Shown here in pieces: positions 1-9,596 of a stretch of 64,000 nucleotides of DNA; within the stretch, counting starts at the first letter, position 1; every line of letters begins with the position of its first letter. The stretch is from Bacteroidetes bacterium ADurb.Bin174 (GTDB lineage Bacteria > Bacteroidota > Bacteroidia > Bacteroidales > Paludibacteraceae), in NCBI GenBank assembly GCA_002070265.1, contig MWCX01000020.1, forward strand, positions 124,001 through 188,000, read 5' to 3'. The notes beneath the pieces are model-generated. The model did no database searches. It saw only the letters and a program-made list of their open reading frames with translations, and was not told the origin of the DNA. Made by a program: the position numbers and the translations under genes.

Positions 1-1245
1 GCTAAAGAAAAAGCACCCTGTATCATCTTTATTGATGAAATTGATGCGGTGGGTCGTTCTCGTGGAAGAAATCCCAATATGGGAAGCAATGATGAAAGAG
101 AAAACACCTTGAATCAATTGCTGACGGAAATGGATGGGTTTGGTTCGAATAGTGGGGTGATTATCTTGGCTGCCACCAACCGTGCTGATATACTAGATAA
201 AGCTTTATTGCGTGCCGGTCGATTTGATAGACAAATTCATGTTGATTTACCGGATATTCATGAACGCAAAGAAATATTCAATGTGCATTTACGTCCGGTA
301 AAAATCGATGAAACGGTGGATGTTAACTTCTTGGCTAAACAAACCCCGGGTTTTTCAGGAGCAGATATAGCCAATGTGTGTAACGAAGCGGCTTTGACAG
401 CAGCTAGAAAAAGCAAGACTTCCGTGAGTAAAGAGGACTTTTTAGATGCTGTTGATCGGATAGTTGGAGGTCTGGAAAAGAAAAATAAAATCATCACCCA
501 ATCTGAGAAAAAATCAATTGCTTATCATGAAGCAGGGCATGCCACGATTAGTTGGATGCTCGAGCACGCGAATCCGTTGGTGAAGGTGACTATCGTTCCG
601 AGGGGAGAAGCATTGGGTGCAGCTTGGTATTTGCCGGAGGAACGCCAGTTAACCGAACGTGATCATTTGTTGGATGAGATGTGTTCAACTTTAGGTGGAA
701 GGGCTGCTGAGGAAATTTTTCTCAATCAACTGTCAACAGGAGCCATCAACGATTTGGAGCGGGTTACAAAAAGAGCCTATGCCATGGTAGCATACTTTGG
801 TATGAGCGACAAATTGCCTAACTTGAGTTATTATGATTCTACCGGAGCACATGAGTACAGTTTTACCAAACCGTATAGTGAAAAGACTGCCGAATTGATC
901 GATGCTGAAGCCAAGAGAATTGTTGCCGAACAGTATGAGCGTGCTAAAGAAATTTTGAGACAACATGCTGACGGACATCGCAAATTAGTAGATTTGTTAA
1001 TAGCAAGGGAAGTGATATTTGCCGAAGATCTGGAAGAAGTTTTTGGTCCACGTCCTTGGGCATCACGGCATGATGAATTAATACTGCAAAATGAGAATGA
1101 CAACGGGAAAGAACAAAAGCAAGTTCAGGAACAAACTGCTGAACAAATTACTGAGCAAGCTCAAAAACAAGCCCAGGACCAAAAGCAGGAGGGTCAAGTC
1201 ATCAATAAGTCTGAAGACGAATCGGACAATTCCGAAGAAGCATAA
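1..1245 (+). CDS. ftsH: ATP-dependent zinc metalloprotease FtsH (3' part; 5' end outside window)
   Basis: FtsH is a membrane-anchored AAA+ protease that degrades unneeded or misfolded membrane and cytoplasmic proteins. The reading frame is open from base 1, so the N-terminal membrane segments and Walker A lie upstream. Visible parts are the Walker B region (IIFIDEIDAVG), the second region of homology with arginine fingers (RAGRFDRQI), the AAA lid, and the M41 peptidase domain with the zinc motif HEAGH. The C-terminus has a low-complexity tail of about 45 residues rich in Gln, Glu and Lys. A GTG at base 49 is inside the AAA domain and is not the true start. It is followed 200 bases later by cdsA. 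Family assignment is certain. Confidence 0.97.
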   Translation, partial: AKEKAPCIIFIDEIDAVGRSRGRNPNMGSNDERENTLNQLLTEMDGFGSNSGVIILAATNRADILDKALLRAGRFDRQIHVDLPDIHERKEIFNVHLRPVKIDETVDVNFLAKQTPGFSGADIANVCNEAALTAARKSKTSVSKEDFLDAVDRIVGGLEKKNKIITQSEKKSIAYHEAGHATISWMLEHANPLVKVTIVPRGEALGAAWYLPEERQLTERDHLLDEMCSTLGGRAAEEIFLNQLSTGAINDLERVTKRAYAMVAYFGMSDKLPNLSYYDSTGAHEYSFTKPYSEKTAELIDAEAKRIVAEQYERAKEILRQHADGHRKLVDLLIAREVIFAEDLEEVFGPRPWASRHDELILQNENDNGKEQKQVQEQTAEQITEQAQKQAQDQKQEGQVINKSEDESDNSEEA

Positions 1246-1282
1246 AACGGATATGAATGAGGTAACCATCTTCAGATAATTC

Positions 1283-1396
1283 ATGAAAAGATGGAGCATG
1301 TTCATGCAAGCTGAACCATTGCAAATAATCCCCAAAGACGGTCAAATCGAATGTTTGGAAATAGAAAAAACCTTGGTGCTGGGGTACATGGTCTGA
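1283..1396 (+). CDS. Small ORF (37 aa) between ftsH and cdsA, doubtful
   Basis: An ATG-initiated frame of 37 codons lies in the ftsH-cdsA gap and ends just before the putative cdsA -7 box. I recognise no family and see no convincing ribosome binding site. It may be a chance ORF or a remnant. It is listed only because it fills most of the gap. Confidence 0.15.
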   Translation: MKRWSMFMQAEPLQIIPKDGQIECLEIEKTLVLGYMV

Positions 1397-1406
1397 AAGA
1401 ATTAAT

Positions 1407-1414
1407 TATCTTTG
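1407..1414 (+). promoter_or_regulatory. Putative -7 box for cdsA
   Basis: TATCTTTG matches the Bacteroidota -7 consensus TAnnTTTG, 31 bases before the cdsA start. No clear -33 TTG at the usual spacing was found. Confidence 0.45.
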
Positions 1415-1445
1415 TTCAGCAAAATAATAAAACCCGTAACATTCC

Positions 1446-2267
1446 ATGAATAATTTTTTGCAACGCACGCTGAGCGGATTGTCTTTTGTCGTGATTGTCG
1501 TAGGCTCAATACTCATCAGTCCATATACCTTTGCGTTTGTATTTGTTATTATTACTGCTTGGACAGTATATGAGTTTCATAAATTGACCAATTCCCAAGG
1601 TCAAATTGATGTCAATCCGATACTTGCGATTGCAGGAAGTGTAATTTTATTTCTTATCTCTTTTTTCTTTGCCTCGTCGGACTTATTGCAACATCTTGTT
1701 TATTCTGTTTATGGGTTTTACGTGATGATGGTACTTGTTTTTGAGCTGTATCGTAAGAAAAAGAATCCCCTGCATAATTGGGCTTATTTTCTATTGGGAC
1801 AGGTTTTTATTGCTCTGCCATTTTCCCTGCTGAACTATATTTTATACATAGATAAAACTTTCCATCCGTGGTTGTTGATTGCTATGTTTGCTACTATTTG
1901 GCTTTACGACACGGGTGCTTATCTCGTCGGGGTGGCGATAGGGAAGCATAAAATGTTTGAAAGAATATCGCCTAAAAAAACTTGGGAAGGATTTGCGGGA
2001 GGTGTATTAGTAGCTTTGATAGTTGGATATGTATGCTCCATCTTTATCACTGATATCAGTTTGGTTTCATGGCTGTTTTTTGCTTTAATCGTTGTGATTT
2101 TCAGTACTTTCGGAGATCTGATGGAATCGTTGATGAAGAGAACAATTCATGTAAAAGATTCCGGAAATGTTATACCCGGACACGGAGGACTGCTCGATCG
2201 ATTTGACAGCATGCTGATGGTTGCACCGGCAATCGTTATTTACTTGAGTTTCCTTTTTTTTAGATGA
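1446..2267 (+). CDS. cdsA: Phosphatidate cytidylyltransferase
   Basis: CdsA makes CDP-diacylglycerol from phosphatidate and CTP, the branch point of phospholipid synthesis, in the inner membrane. The 273-residue protein is hydrophobic with about eight membrane segments. It ends with the family signature: MKRTIHVKDSGNVIPGHGG followed by LLDRFDS. Length is normal. The ATG at 1446 is the first in frame after the putative -7 box. The next gene, an acyltransferase, starts one base after the stop, so the two lipid genes are co-transcribed. Confidence 0.96.
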   Translation: MNNFLQRTLSGLSFVVIVVGSILISPYTFAFVFVIITAWTVYEFHKLTNSQGQIDVNPILAIAGSVILFLISFFFASSDLLQHLVYSVYGFYVMMVLVFELYRKKKNPLHNWAYFLLGQVFIALPFSLLNYILYIDKTFHPWLLIAMFATIWLYDTGAYLVGVAIGKHKMFERISPKKTWEGFAGGVLVALIVGYVCSIFITDISLVSWLFFALIVVIFSTFGDLMESLMKRTIHVKDSGNVIPGHGGLLDRFDSMLMVAPAIVIYLSFLFFR

Positions 2268-2268
2268 T

Positions 2269-3423
2269 ATGACTGTTGTGAATTTTGACTCCATACGGTG
2301 TTATAATGCAGAAGAAATGCCTGTTGTGCTTGAACGCTTGAGCAACGAGCCTCAGTTCATGAATCTTTTTAAAATTTTTTTGTCCCAATCTTCTACGGGA
2401 GAACTGAAGAAACTTCTCCTCAGCTACGACAATGTCCACGATTTTCAGAAGTTTCTTGTCAATCGTTTTGTAAAAATGGTTGAAAAAAATACTACTGAAG
2501 GTGTTGAATTAACCGGAATTGAAAATGTCAATAAGAATCGTGCTGTTTTATATATTTCCAATCATAGGGATATCGTGTTGGATGCTGCCTTTTTATGTAG
2601 TCAACTTGTTGATAATGGTATGGATACGGTGGAAATTGCCATAGGTGATAATCTTTTGATATATCCATGGATAGAGGATTTTGTAAGGGTAAATAAAAGT
2701 TTTATTGTCAGGCGCAGTCCCGGTGCAAAGCAAATGCTCGAAACCTTACAGTTGCTTTCTGCTTATATAACACATACCATTCGTGATAAAAATCAATCCA
2801 TTTGGATTGCTCAACGGGAAGGTAGGGCGAAGGATGCCGATGACAGAACGCAGGAGAGTCTGCTGAAAATGTTCAATATGGGCGGTTCGGGCAGTGTTGC
2901 GGAAAATTTGGCAGCCTTGCATATTTGTCCCTTGACTATTTCGTATGAATACGATCCTTGCGATTATCTGAAAGCGAAAGAATTTCAACAAAAAAGAGAT
3001 GATCCGAAATACCTTAAAAGTCCCGAAGATGATTTGTTCAACATGAAAACCGGCTTGATGGGTTATAAAGGAAGAGTGGTTTATACGATTAGTCCGGAAA
3101 TTAGTCCCGAATTATTTGATTTACAAGAAAATTATTCTGGTCGCAACGAGTTGTTTAAGGCAGTTGCTCAACTGATTGACCGAAAAATCCACAGCAATTA
3201 CACCATTTACAAAGTAAATATGATTGCTTATGATATGTTGCATGCTACCGAAAAGTTCCGTCAATCTTATTCTTCCCAGGAAAAAACTGATTTTGAGAAA
3301 TACATGGATAAGCAAATTGACAAAATCGACTTGGAAGAAAAGGACATGGATTTTCTAAAAACCAAACTTCTTGAGATGTATGCCAATCCCCTGAAAAACA
3401 AGATAAATGCTGATGTCTCATAA
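2269..3423 (+). CDS. PlsC-like glycerolphosphate acyltransferase family protein
   Basis: Predicted acyltransferase of the PlsC/GPAT superfamily, 384 residues. The catalytic NHx4D motif appears as SNHRDIVLD near residue 97, and a downstream block WIAQREGRAKD matches the substrate-binding motif of the superfamily. The C-terminal third is helical and charged. Bacteroidota encode such long PlsC-like proteins next to cdsA, which fits a role in making or remodelling membrane lipid. The acyl acceptor is not evident from sequence. One base separates it from cdsA, so translational coupling is likely. Confidence 0.8.
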   Translation: MTVVNFDSIRCYNAEEMPVVLERLSNEPQFMNLFKIFLSQSSTGELKKLLLSYDNVHDFQKFLVNRFVKMVEKNTTEGVELTGIENVNKNRAVLYISNHRDIVLDAAFLCSQLVDNGMDTVEIAIGDNLLIYPWIEDFVRVNKSFIVRRSPGAKQMLETLQLLSAYITHTIRDKNQSIWIAQREGRAKDADDRTQESLLKMFNMGGSGSVAENLAALHICPLTISYEYDPCDYLKAKEFQQKRDDPKYLKSPEDDLFNMKTGLMGYKGRVVYTISPEISPELFDLQENYSGRNELFKAVAQLIDRKIHSNYTIYKVNMIAYDMLHATEKFRQSYSSQEKTDFEKYMDKQIDKIDLEEKDMDFLKTKLLEMYANPLKNKINADVS

Positions 3424-3497
3424 GTGCCAAAAAGGAAAGCAATTCAACCTTTGTTCAATGAGGCTCGACCTTGCCTGGTGAGCCAAAAAACAAGTGA

Positions 3498-3632
3498 GAT
3501 TGACGTAAAGAATCGTTCATGTTTGAGCTGCACAGCAGCGAGTTTGAACGATTTAGTCAATCGAGCGCAAGTTTTTTGAGCGAAGCAGGCACAGTCTTGA
3601 CTTTTTTTTGCTTCGTTTTTTTGTGTCAAGAC
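3498..3632. repeat. Structured intergenic repeat with two stem-loops
   Basis: This covers most of the 305-base gap 3424-3728. Arms 3498-3504/3556-3562 (GATTGAC/GTCAATC) enclose arms 3511-3519/3545-3553 (AATCGTTCA/TGAACGATT), which enclose GCTGC-ACA-GCAGC. A second hairpin has perfect 8-base arms GTCTTGAC (3594-3601) and GTCAAGAC (3625-3632), a T-rich loop and an A-run after it. The GTCTTGAC...GTCAAGAC core resembles interspersed elements I have seen at convergent gene ends in Bacteroidota. Here it lies between two convergent genes and could terminate both. A 61-codon frame across it is not a gene. Confidence 0.6.
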
Positions 3633-3728
3633 AAAAAAATGAAGAAGGATAACGAGGTCTAAGAAGTTTTTTTAAGGAAACTGTCTTGTTCTGAGATAGC
3701 CTCATTTAGGCAGATTTTATCCCCTTTA

Positions 3729-5120
3729 TCAATAACCCAAAATCTTCAACATCGATTTGTAGCTTTGCTCTTTAGCAAAGAGTTTGGTGTAATATTCCCC
3801 ATTTTCATCCTTGTCAATAATGACCATTTTTGGTGCCGGAATCAGGCAATGCTGAATGCCGCCGTATCCGCCTAATGATTCCTGGTAAGCTCCGGTATGG
3901 AAAAAACCTATGTATTGCTCCCTGTCTTGTTGTATTTTTGGCAGGAAGATGGCGTTGGAATGAACTTCAGCATTGTAGAAGTCTTCACTGTCGCACGTCA
4001 ATCCTCCCAAATTGACACGTTCGTATTCAGAATCCCAATTGTTGATGGCCAAAAAGACGAAACGTTGATTAATCGCCCAAGTGTCAGGAAGTGTAGTCAT
4101 AAACGATGAGTCAATCATGTTCCACAATTCCCGGTCGTTTTGTTTCTTTTGGTTGACAATGGAGTAGAGCATGGCACCGCTTTCGCCTACCGTAAAAGAT
4201 CCGAATTCGGTAAATATATCCGGATCGGGTACCTCATGTTTTTCACAAATTGATTTAATTTGTGCTACTATTTCTTCAGCTAAGTATTCGTAGTCATACA
4301 CCATATCAAGATGGGTTTGTATGGGGAATCCACCACCGATATTGAGACTGTTGAGATCGGGACATATTTTTCTTAATTCGCAATACAGATTGATGGCTTT
4401 ATTCAGTTCGTTCCAGTAATATGCCGTGTCTTTTATACCCGTGTTGATGAAGAAATGCAACATCTTTAATTTTACTTGTTCGTTATTGGCGATGTGATTT
4501 TTGTAATAAGGTATAATATCTTTGTATCGAATGCCCAAACGGGAAGTGTAAAAGTCAAATTTTGGTTCTTCTTCAGATGCAATCCGAATACCGACATTAA
4601 ATTTGTGATCAAAATTTTTCAAAAGTAAGTCTAATTCGAATTTATTATCCAGTATAGGGATTACATTTTTAAAGCCCTGATGAATAAGTTTTTGAATATT
4701 TTCAACATATTGAGGGCGTTTGAATCCGTTGCAAATAATAAATGTATCTTGGTCAAGTTGTCCTTGTTCGTGTAAAGATTCGATGATATTTATGTCAAAG
4801 GCAGAGGAGGTTTCGAGATGCACTTCGTGTTTAAGGACCTCTTCCATGACGAATGAAAAGTGAGAGCTTTTGCTACAATAGCAATAATTATATTCACCAT
4901 TATAATCCACTTTTGCCATGGCAACATTGAACATACGCCTCGCTTTCTGTATGTTATCTCCTATTTTAGGGAGATATGAGATTCTCAGTGGGGTTCCATA
5001 TTGTTTGATGATGTCCATCAAAGGGACACCAAACCATTCAAGTTCATTGTCAACCAAAGTGAATTCTTCATTGGGAAATTCGAAGGTTTGTTCAATTAAA
5101 TCAACATACTTATTTTTCAT
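3729..5120 (-). CDS. speA: SpeA-like (arginine) decarboxylase, PLP fold type III, short form
   Basis: PLP-dependent decarboxylase of the alanine racemase/ODC fold, likely converting arginine to agmatine for polyamine synthesis in the cytoplasm. At 463 residues it is shorter than the classical SpeA of about 630 residues. The probable Schiff-base lysine is K84 in YCYCSKSS. The glycine-rich phosphate-binding motif is NIGGGFP. The C-terminal block TGAYQESLGGYGG resembles the SpeA C-terminus. The ATG at 5120 is the first in frame, and a -7-like box lies at 5212-5219. Another basic amino acid substrate cannot be excluded. Confidence 0.8.
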   Translation of the reverse strand: MKNKYVDLIEQTFEFPNEEFTLVDNELEWFGVPLMDIIKQYGTPLRISYLPKIGDNIQKARRMFNVAMAKVDYNGEYNYCYCSKSSHFSFVMEEVLKHEVHLETSSAFDINIIESLHEQGQLDQDTFIICNGFKRPQYVENIQKLIHQGFKNVIPILDNKFELDLLLKNFDHKFNVGIRIASEEEPKFDFYTSRLGIRYKDIIPYYKNHIANNEQVKLKMLHFFINTGIKDTAYYWNELNKAINLYCELRKICPDLNSLNIGGGFPIQTHLDMVYDYEYLAEEIVAQIKSICEKHEVPDPDIFTEFGSFTVGESGAMLYSIVNQKKQNDRELWNMIDSSFMTTLPDTWAINQRFVFLAINNWDSEYERVNLGGLTCDSEDFYNAEVHSNAIFLPKIQQDREQYIGFFHTGAYQESLGGYGGIQHCLIPAPKMVIIDKDENGEYYTKLFAKEQSYKSMLKILGY

Positions 5121-5211
5121 ACGACATTAAAAAATGAAATCCGAAAGAGATGGACTCGTAATAAAACAATAAAGTAACTAAGACGGATTGCTTCTTTTTT
5201 AGAAAAGCATG

Positions 5212-5219
5212 CAAAGGTA
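5212..5219 (-). promoter_or_regulatory. Putative -7 box for the decarboxylase gene
   Basis: On the minus strand this reads TACCTTTG (TAnnTTTG), 92 bases before the start codon. No -33 element is clear. Confidence 0.35.
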
Positions 5220-5366
5220 ATGATTTATTTCCAATTGTGTCTATTAACCCCATTTTATTTACCTTTTGCTTACAAATTTATAGGTCCGTAAAAGGTAAAT
5301 GATAAAAATTTTTAGCCTAAAGTCAACTTTTTTACTTTTTACATGCTATCTTTGTTTTTCTATAGC

Positions 5367-5374
5367 TATTTTTG
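5367..5374 (+). promoter_or_regulatory. Putative -7 box for the lamin-tail protein gene
   Basis: TATTTTTG matches TAnnTTTG and would give a leader of about 125 bases. An alternative box, TATCTTTG, is 20 bases upstream. Confidence 0.35.
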
Positions 5375-5504
5375 CAGAGGTGTTTAATCCCATGGCTTAA
5401 TTTTGTTATACAAGTCATTTTTATAGGATTAAAAAAACATTTAACTTGAAGCCGGCTTTACAAATGAAAATATTATTAATTTAATTATCTAAAGTTTACT
5501 GATT

Positions 5505-7460
5505 ATGAATAAAATTATTTTTTTACAAAAAATACTGTTGTTGTTGTTTTTGAGTTTGTCAGTTCATGTGGTGAACAGTCAGACTGCAAGTCAATCTTTC
5601 GGTTATGATGTTGGAGAATATTCCAACCAAACAGGCACTACGGAATTTTTGCCTATGCCTGTAGGTTCCGGGACTTCTTTTGCAAGAGCCGGAGCTGTGG
5701 CTCCAAATGCTCCAATTGTTTTAGCTACCAACCCCAATGTATTAATGACTGAAGGTTCGTTTGCAAGAGGGGTAGCATCTTCTACCACTTCTGTAACGAA
5801 GATCTCTCCTATTGTAGGATATACAGCAAGCAAAGAATTTTATACATCATTTAAAGTTTTATTTGGGAATGCTGAAGGCAATGCTACTGCAAACTCAGGA
5901 ACATGGGTGTTCTCACAGGGTGCGGGAACTATGTATGCCAATAGCAATGATTTTTCCGGACTTCAGTCTTTTATTGCTTTGAATTTTATTTTTAAAGAAG
6001 AAGGGATTATTGATTTGCAGTACAGAGTATCAGGAAACTGGTCTGTTGCCGGTTTGACAAAAACTCAAATTAGCCAGGGAGTGGTGCATACCATTGAGAT
6101 TATCGGGAATAATCAGAATTCCGGAACTGTCAATTATACCTATAATGGTTTAGCTTGTACTGTCTCACCCTTTAAATTCGATTTGTATATTAATGGAGAA
6201 CTTATAGGCAATGAGTTGTCAAAGTCACAATTAGCGGACGATACGAATATTGAGAGTCTTACCTTCATAGGCAAGAGTAGTACGAGCAATGTTGCCAATA
6301 TTTTTATAGACGATGTGGTGGTTTATAATTCAGTTCCTTCACAAATAGAGTCAACTAATCCGACCATCGTTGTTACGGAATATACAATTCCTGTAATGTC
6401 TGCAACCGTACTCGAACAAGACGAGCAAACCATCACGGTATCCGGTGTTAATCTGACTGAGGATATTGCCTTGACGGTTACCGGTGAGAATGCAAGTCTG
6501 TTCACTTTGTCAGCTTATTCCATTCCTCATACTCAAGGAGTTGTTGATAATGAAGTTTTGACAGTTACTTATAAGCCCACAGCAATTGGGACGCACAGTG
6601 CTTTACTAAACTTAAAAAGTGTCGGAGCCAATGATATTACTAGAGTCCTCAGCGGAAAAGCCGTTGATTCATTAGCGGTTATTGTTCCCGATATAATTAT
6701 TACCGAGGTATATGGCGGTGGCGGTAATTCCGGTGCAACTTATAGCAATGATTATATAGAGTTGTACAACACGACCGACAATCCGGTTGATATTGGTGGT
6801 TGGAGTGTCCAGTATTACACCAAAGCAGGTGATGGAGTGTCGTCCAATGTCATTGAAATTCCTGCAGATAAGTCCATTCCGGCACGCTCCCACTTCTTAA
6901 TACAAGGTGCCGGTGGCGAATTTGGTGATCTGTTGCTTACTCCTGATGTGATTTCTACCATCAATTTTGCCGCTGATGGCGGTAAAGTGATTCTATACAC
7001 TGTGAGCACCCCTCAAACAATCGATAAGTTGATGATTAATACCATAGTTGAAAATCAATACTTTAAAGATTATTTGCCTTTTGGGAAGGAACCGTTGCCG
7101 ATTTGGGGTAGTACTATGACTGCGAACCCTTCGAAGACCCGATCAGCCGGTAGAAAGAAAGAGGACAATGTGTATGTTTACACACAAAATATCGGAGATG
7201 ATTTTGAGACGCAGGTGCCTTCTCCGCAAGGCTCTGATCTCACCACGGTAAATGGTGTGGAATTTAAAGCTGAGATTATCGTGGAAAATGGCACTGTGAG
7301 TTTCAATGCTGTTGCCGGCTTGCCTGTTGAAATATACAACCTGTTCGGACAAAAAATATACAGCACCATAACTCAAGAAGGGAATAATAGCTTAACGCTT
7401 CAGAAACAAGGAGTTGTAATATTGATGATTGGAAATCAAATTATGAAGTTGATGTTGTAA
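5505..7460 (+). CDS. Secreted lamin-tail-domain protein with T9SS sorting tail
   Basis: 651-residue exported protein. It has a signal peptide (residues 1 to about 25, cleavage after VVNSQ), then a jelly-roll-like region to about 280, an Ig-like domain around 300-395 (VTYKPTAIGTHSALL), a lamin tail domain around 400-510 (IIITEVYGGGG...DYIELYN...IGGWSVQYY) and a C-terminal sorting-domain-like segment (VEIYNLFGQKIYS...). The last part predicts export across the outer membrane by the type IX system and attachment to the surface. Lamin tail domains occur in many secreted bacterial proteins, often beside nucleases or phosphatases, but no catalytic domain is visible here. It appears monocistronic and is followed by a hairpin terminator. 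Confidence 0.85.
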   Translation: MNKIIFLQKILLLLFLSLSVHVVNSQTASQSFGYDVGEYSNQTGTTEFLPMPVGSGTSFARAGAVAPNAPIVLATNPNVLMTEGSFARGVASSTTSVTKISPIVGYTASKEFYTSFKVLFGNAEGNATANSGTWVFSQGAGTMYANSNDFSGLQSFIALNFIFKEEGIIDLQYRVSGNWSVAGLTKTQISQGVVHTIEIIGNNQNSGTVNYTYNGLACTVSPFKFDLYINGELIGNELSKSQLADDTNIESLTFIGKSSTSNVANIFIDDVVVYNSVPSQIESTNPTIVVTEYTIPVMSATVLEQDEQTITVSGVNLTEDIALTVTGENASLFTLSAYSIPHTQGVVDNEVLTVTYKPTAIGTHSALLNLKSVGANDITRVLSGKAVDSLAVIVPDIIITEVYGGGGNSGATYSNDYIELYNTTDNPVDIGGWSVQYYTKAGDGVSSNVIEIPADKSIPARSHFLIQGAGGEFGDLLLTPDVISTINFAADGGKVILYTVSTPQTIDKLMINTIVENQYFKDYLPFGKEPLPIWGSTMTANPSKTRSAGRKKEDNVYVYTQNIGDDFETQVPSPQGSDLTTVNGVEFKAEIIVENGTVSFNAVAGLPVEIYNLFGQKIYSTITQEGNNSLTLQKQGVVILMIGNQIMKLML

Positions 7461-7484
7461 AAATAAAACAGAAATCAATTGGTT

Positions 7485-7534
7485 GAGTAGGAAGATAGTG
7501 ACCGTGGTAACCTGTCTTTCTACTCGATTTTATT
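7485..7534. terminator. Bidirectional hairpin terminator
   Basis: Arms 7485-7495 (GAGTAGGAAGA) and 7515-7525 (TCTTTCTACTC) pair with one G-T wobble and are followed by a T-rich run. It lies between the convergent lamin-tail and lipid kinase genes. Confidence 0.7.
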
Positions 7535-7571
7535 TAAGTCAAGTTTTTGAGGTCAAGTTTGTAAAATTTAT

Positions 7572-8504
7572 TTACGGCACAATCATCTCAATTGCTTCCG
7601 GTAAAATGCTTATTTCCACTGGTGGTGTGTAATAGACGGTGATGCCATCGGCTTCAAAATACCGTCCATTTTGTGTGTGAAGAGAAATTTTCTGCGAACG
7701 GAAAGATTCAATCACAGGGTGCTCCAAAAGTTTCCCATTAAAAATCAGTGGTAAGCCGGTAATGATGTCTTTAAAAGAGGGTTTTTTTGCCATCATCAAA
7801 TCCAACAGACCGTCATACGGTACTGCATGAGGATTTTGTTTCATGCCACCTCCGCTGTAGCAGCCATTGGCGATATTCATGGTGAAAAGTGAACCTTCCA
7901 TTGTTTGCTCTTTAGCAGATAATTTGAAAGGCTTGGATTTAAACCTGAAAACGGCTGATAGTAAGGCGAGAAGATATAAAAAAGAGTGACTGCCGACATA
8001 GCGTTTCAATCGGTTGGTGTGATGAACGACAGCTGCATCCAGTCCAAATCCTACGGAATTGATGAAAAAACGACTTTTGCGTTCCCCTTCCAATACAAAG
8101 TCAACTTTTCCAATATCAATTTTACGTGATTTTCCTCGTAAGAATATTTGTATGGAATCCTTGTAGTCGCGTGTCATGTTCCAAAATCTTGCCCAATCAT
8201 TACCCGTTCCTCGAGGAATTTGAGCTATTTTCAACTGATTTTTTTCCTGAATACCTGTACTGAAAATCCCGTTGATAACTTCGCTCATGGTGCCGTCGCC
8301 ACCGATTACCAAAAAATTCAAAAATCCTTGTTGTGCATAATTTCTCGCGATAAGTATTGCATGACCCGCAAACTCCGTAATTCTATGCTGATAGGGGATA
8401 CCGGCATCATCTAATTTTTTGAGAAGATAGTTCATCTGAACTCTAAAATGTTTCTTACCGGATTTTAGATTGATGATAACTACCCACTTACTTGCTTTGC
8501 TCAT
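7572..8504 (-). CDS. Diacylglycerol kinase family lipid kinase
   Basis: 310-residue member of the DagK/YegS lipid kinase family, which phosphorylates diacylglycerol or a related lipid with ATP at the cytoplasmic membrane. Visible motifs are the nucleotide-binding [13 protein letters not shown] near residue 84 and [10 protein letters not shown] near residue 121. The start ATG overlaps the aroC stop by four bases (ATGA), so it is translationally coupled to aroC. The true lipid substrate is not shown by sequence. Confidence 0.87.
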   Translation of the reverse strand: MSKASKWVVIINLKSGKKHFRVQMNYLLKKLDDAGIPYQHRITEFAGHAILIARNYAQQGFLNFLVIGGDGTMSEVINGIFSTGIQEKNQLKIAQIPRGTGNDWARFWNMTRDYKDSIQIFLRGKSRKIDIGKVDFVLEGERKSRFFINSVGFGLDAAVVHHTNRLKRYVGSHSFLYLLALLSAVFRFKSKPFKLSAKEQTMEGSLFTMNIANGCYSGGGMKQNPHAVPYDGLLDLMMAKKPSFKDIITGLPLIFNGKLLEHPVIESFRSQKISLHTQNGRYFEADGITVYYTPPVEISILPEAIEMIVP

Positions 8505-9574
8505 ACTGTCGCTTTTGAAATCAGTAATAAATCAACCAAGGTCAATGCAGCCATCGCTTCAACAACAGGTACTGCCCTTGGTAGTACACAAGGGTCATGT
8601 CGCCCTTTGACTTGTAATTCAACAGCTTGTTTGCTTGTGTCGAGGGTTTCTTGTTTTTTGAAAATGGTAGCAACAGGTTTGAACAATACCCGAAAATATA
8701 TGTCTGAACCATTACTGATTCCCCCTTGAATCCCTCCGGAATGATTGGTGCGAGTCTTCACATTTTCATTCTCCAAAACAAAGGCATCATTTGCATCAGA
8801 GCCTTTCATGGCAACACCCTCAAAGCCACTACCATAATCAAAACCATGGGCAGCATTGATGCTCAGCATGGCAGTTCCTAACCGGGCGTGCAACTTATCA
8901 AACACAGGCTCACCTAGTCCGACAGGTACCCCTTTCACAACACAGGTGATGATACCGCCTGTTGAGTCACCTTCTTCTTTCATTTGGGTGATATACTCCA
9001 TCATTTTTAAAGCTACTTCCGGCTGAGGACAACGGACAGCATTGTTTTCAATCAAGGACAGATCAAGCTGATTGTAAGTCTTTGTTACTGCAATAGGTCC
9101 AACTTGTGAAGTATAAGCCCGGATACAAACACCCATTTTTTTCAATACCAATTTAGCTATGGCTCCTGCTACAACACGAGCTGCCGTTTCACGTGCAGAG
9201 CTACGTCCGCCACCCCTGTAGTCACGAATACCATATTTTTGTTGATAGGTATAATCCGCATGAGAAGGTCGGTAAATATCTTTTAATTGGTCGTAATCCT
9301 GACTTCTTTGGTTTTGATTCCAAATGATGAAAGCAATGGGAGCTCCGGTGGTTTTACCTTCAAAAGTTCCGGATAAAAACTCTATGCTATCGTCTTCTGT
9401 CCTTGGAGAGGAAATAGATGACTGTCCCGGTTTGCGGCGATCGAGTTCTTGTTGGATAAAAGCTTCATCCAATTCAATACCTGGCGGACAGCCATCCACT
9501 ATTCCACCGATGCCTTTCCCGTGCGATTCGCCAAAGGAGGTGAAAGTGAATAGTTTACCTATGGTGTTTGACAT
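8501..9574 (-). CDS. aroC: Chorismate synthase
   Basis: AroC makes chorismate from 5-enolpyruvylshikimate-3-phosphate with reduced FMN, the last shikimate-pathway step. The start is set at the ATG giving [19 protein letters not shown], the conserved N-terminus; the frame runs 44 codons further upstream, but that part overlaps the upstream gene's 3' end and looks non-coding. The 357-residue length is normal. Signatures include [24 protein letters not shown] and [20 protein letters not shown]. It lies between the SlyD-like gene and the lipid kinase in a compact minus-strand group. Confidence 0.96.
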   Translation of the reverse strand: MSNTIGKLFTFTSFGESHGKGIGGIVDGCPPGIELDEAFIQQELDRRKPGQSSISSPRTEDDSIEFLSGTFEGKTTGAPIAFIIWNQNQRSQDYDQLKDIYRPSHADYTYQQKYGIRDYRGGGRSSARETAARVVAGAIAKLVLKKMGVCIRAYTSQVGPIAVTKTYNQLDLSLIENNAVRCPQPEVALKMMEYITQMKEEGDSTGGIITCVVKGVPVGLGEPVFDKLHARLGTAMLSINAAHGFDYGSGFEGVAMKGSDANDAFVLENENVKTRTNHSGGIQGGISNGSDIYFRVLFKPVATIFKKQETLDTSKQAVELQVKGRHDPCVLPRAVPVVEAMAALTLVDLLLISKATV

Positions 9575-9596
9575 AATTTGATTGTTAATGAAAAAA

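Larger units (their letters stand above)
5121..5504. other. Divergent intergenic region
   Basis: AT-rich 384-base region between the decarboxylase (minus) and the lamin-tail protein (plus). It holds a candidate -7 box for each direction (5212-5219 minus, 5367-5374 plus; a second plus candidate TATCTTTG at 5347-5354). No small gene or RNA was recognised. Confidence 0.6.

Noticed and set aside
3444-3629. 61-codon minus-strand ORF in the repeat
   Set aside because: It runs through stem-loop DNA and shows no protein-like pattern.
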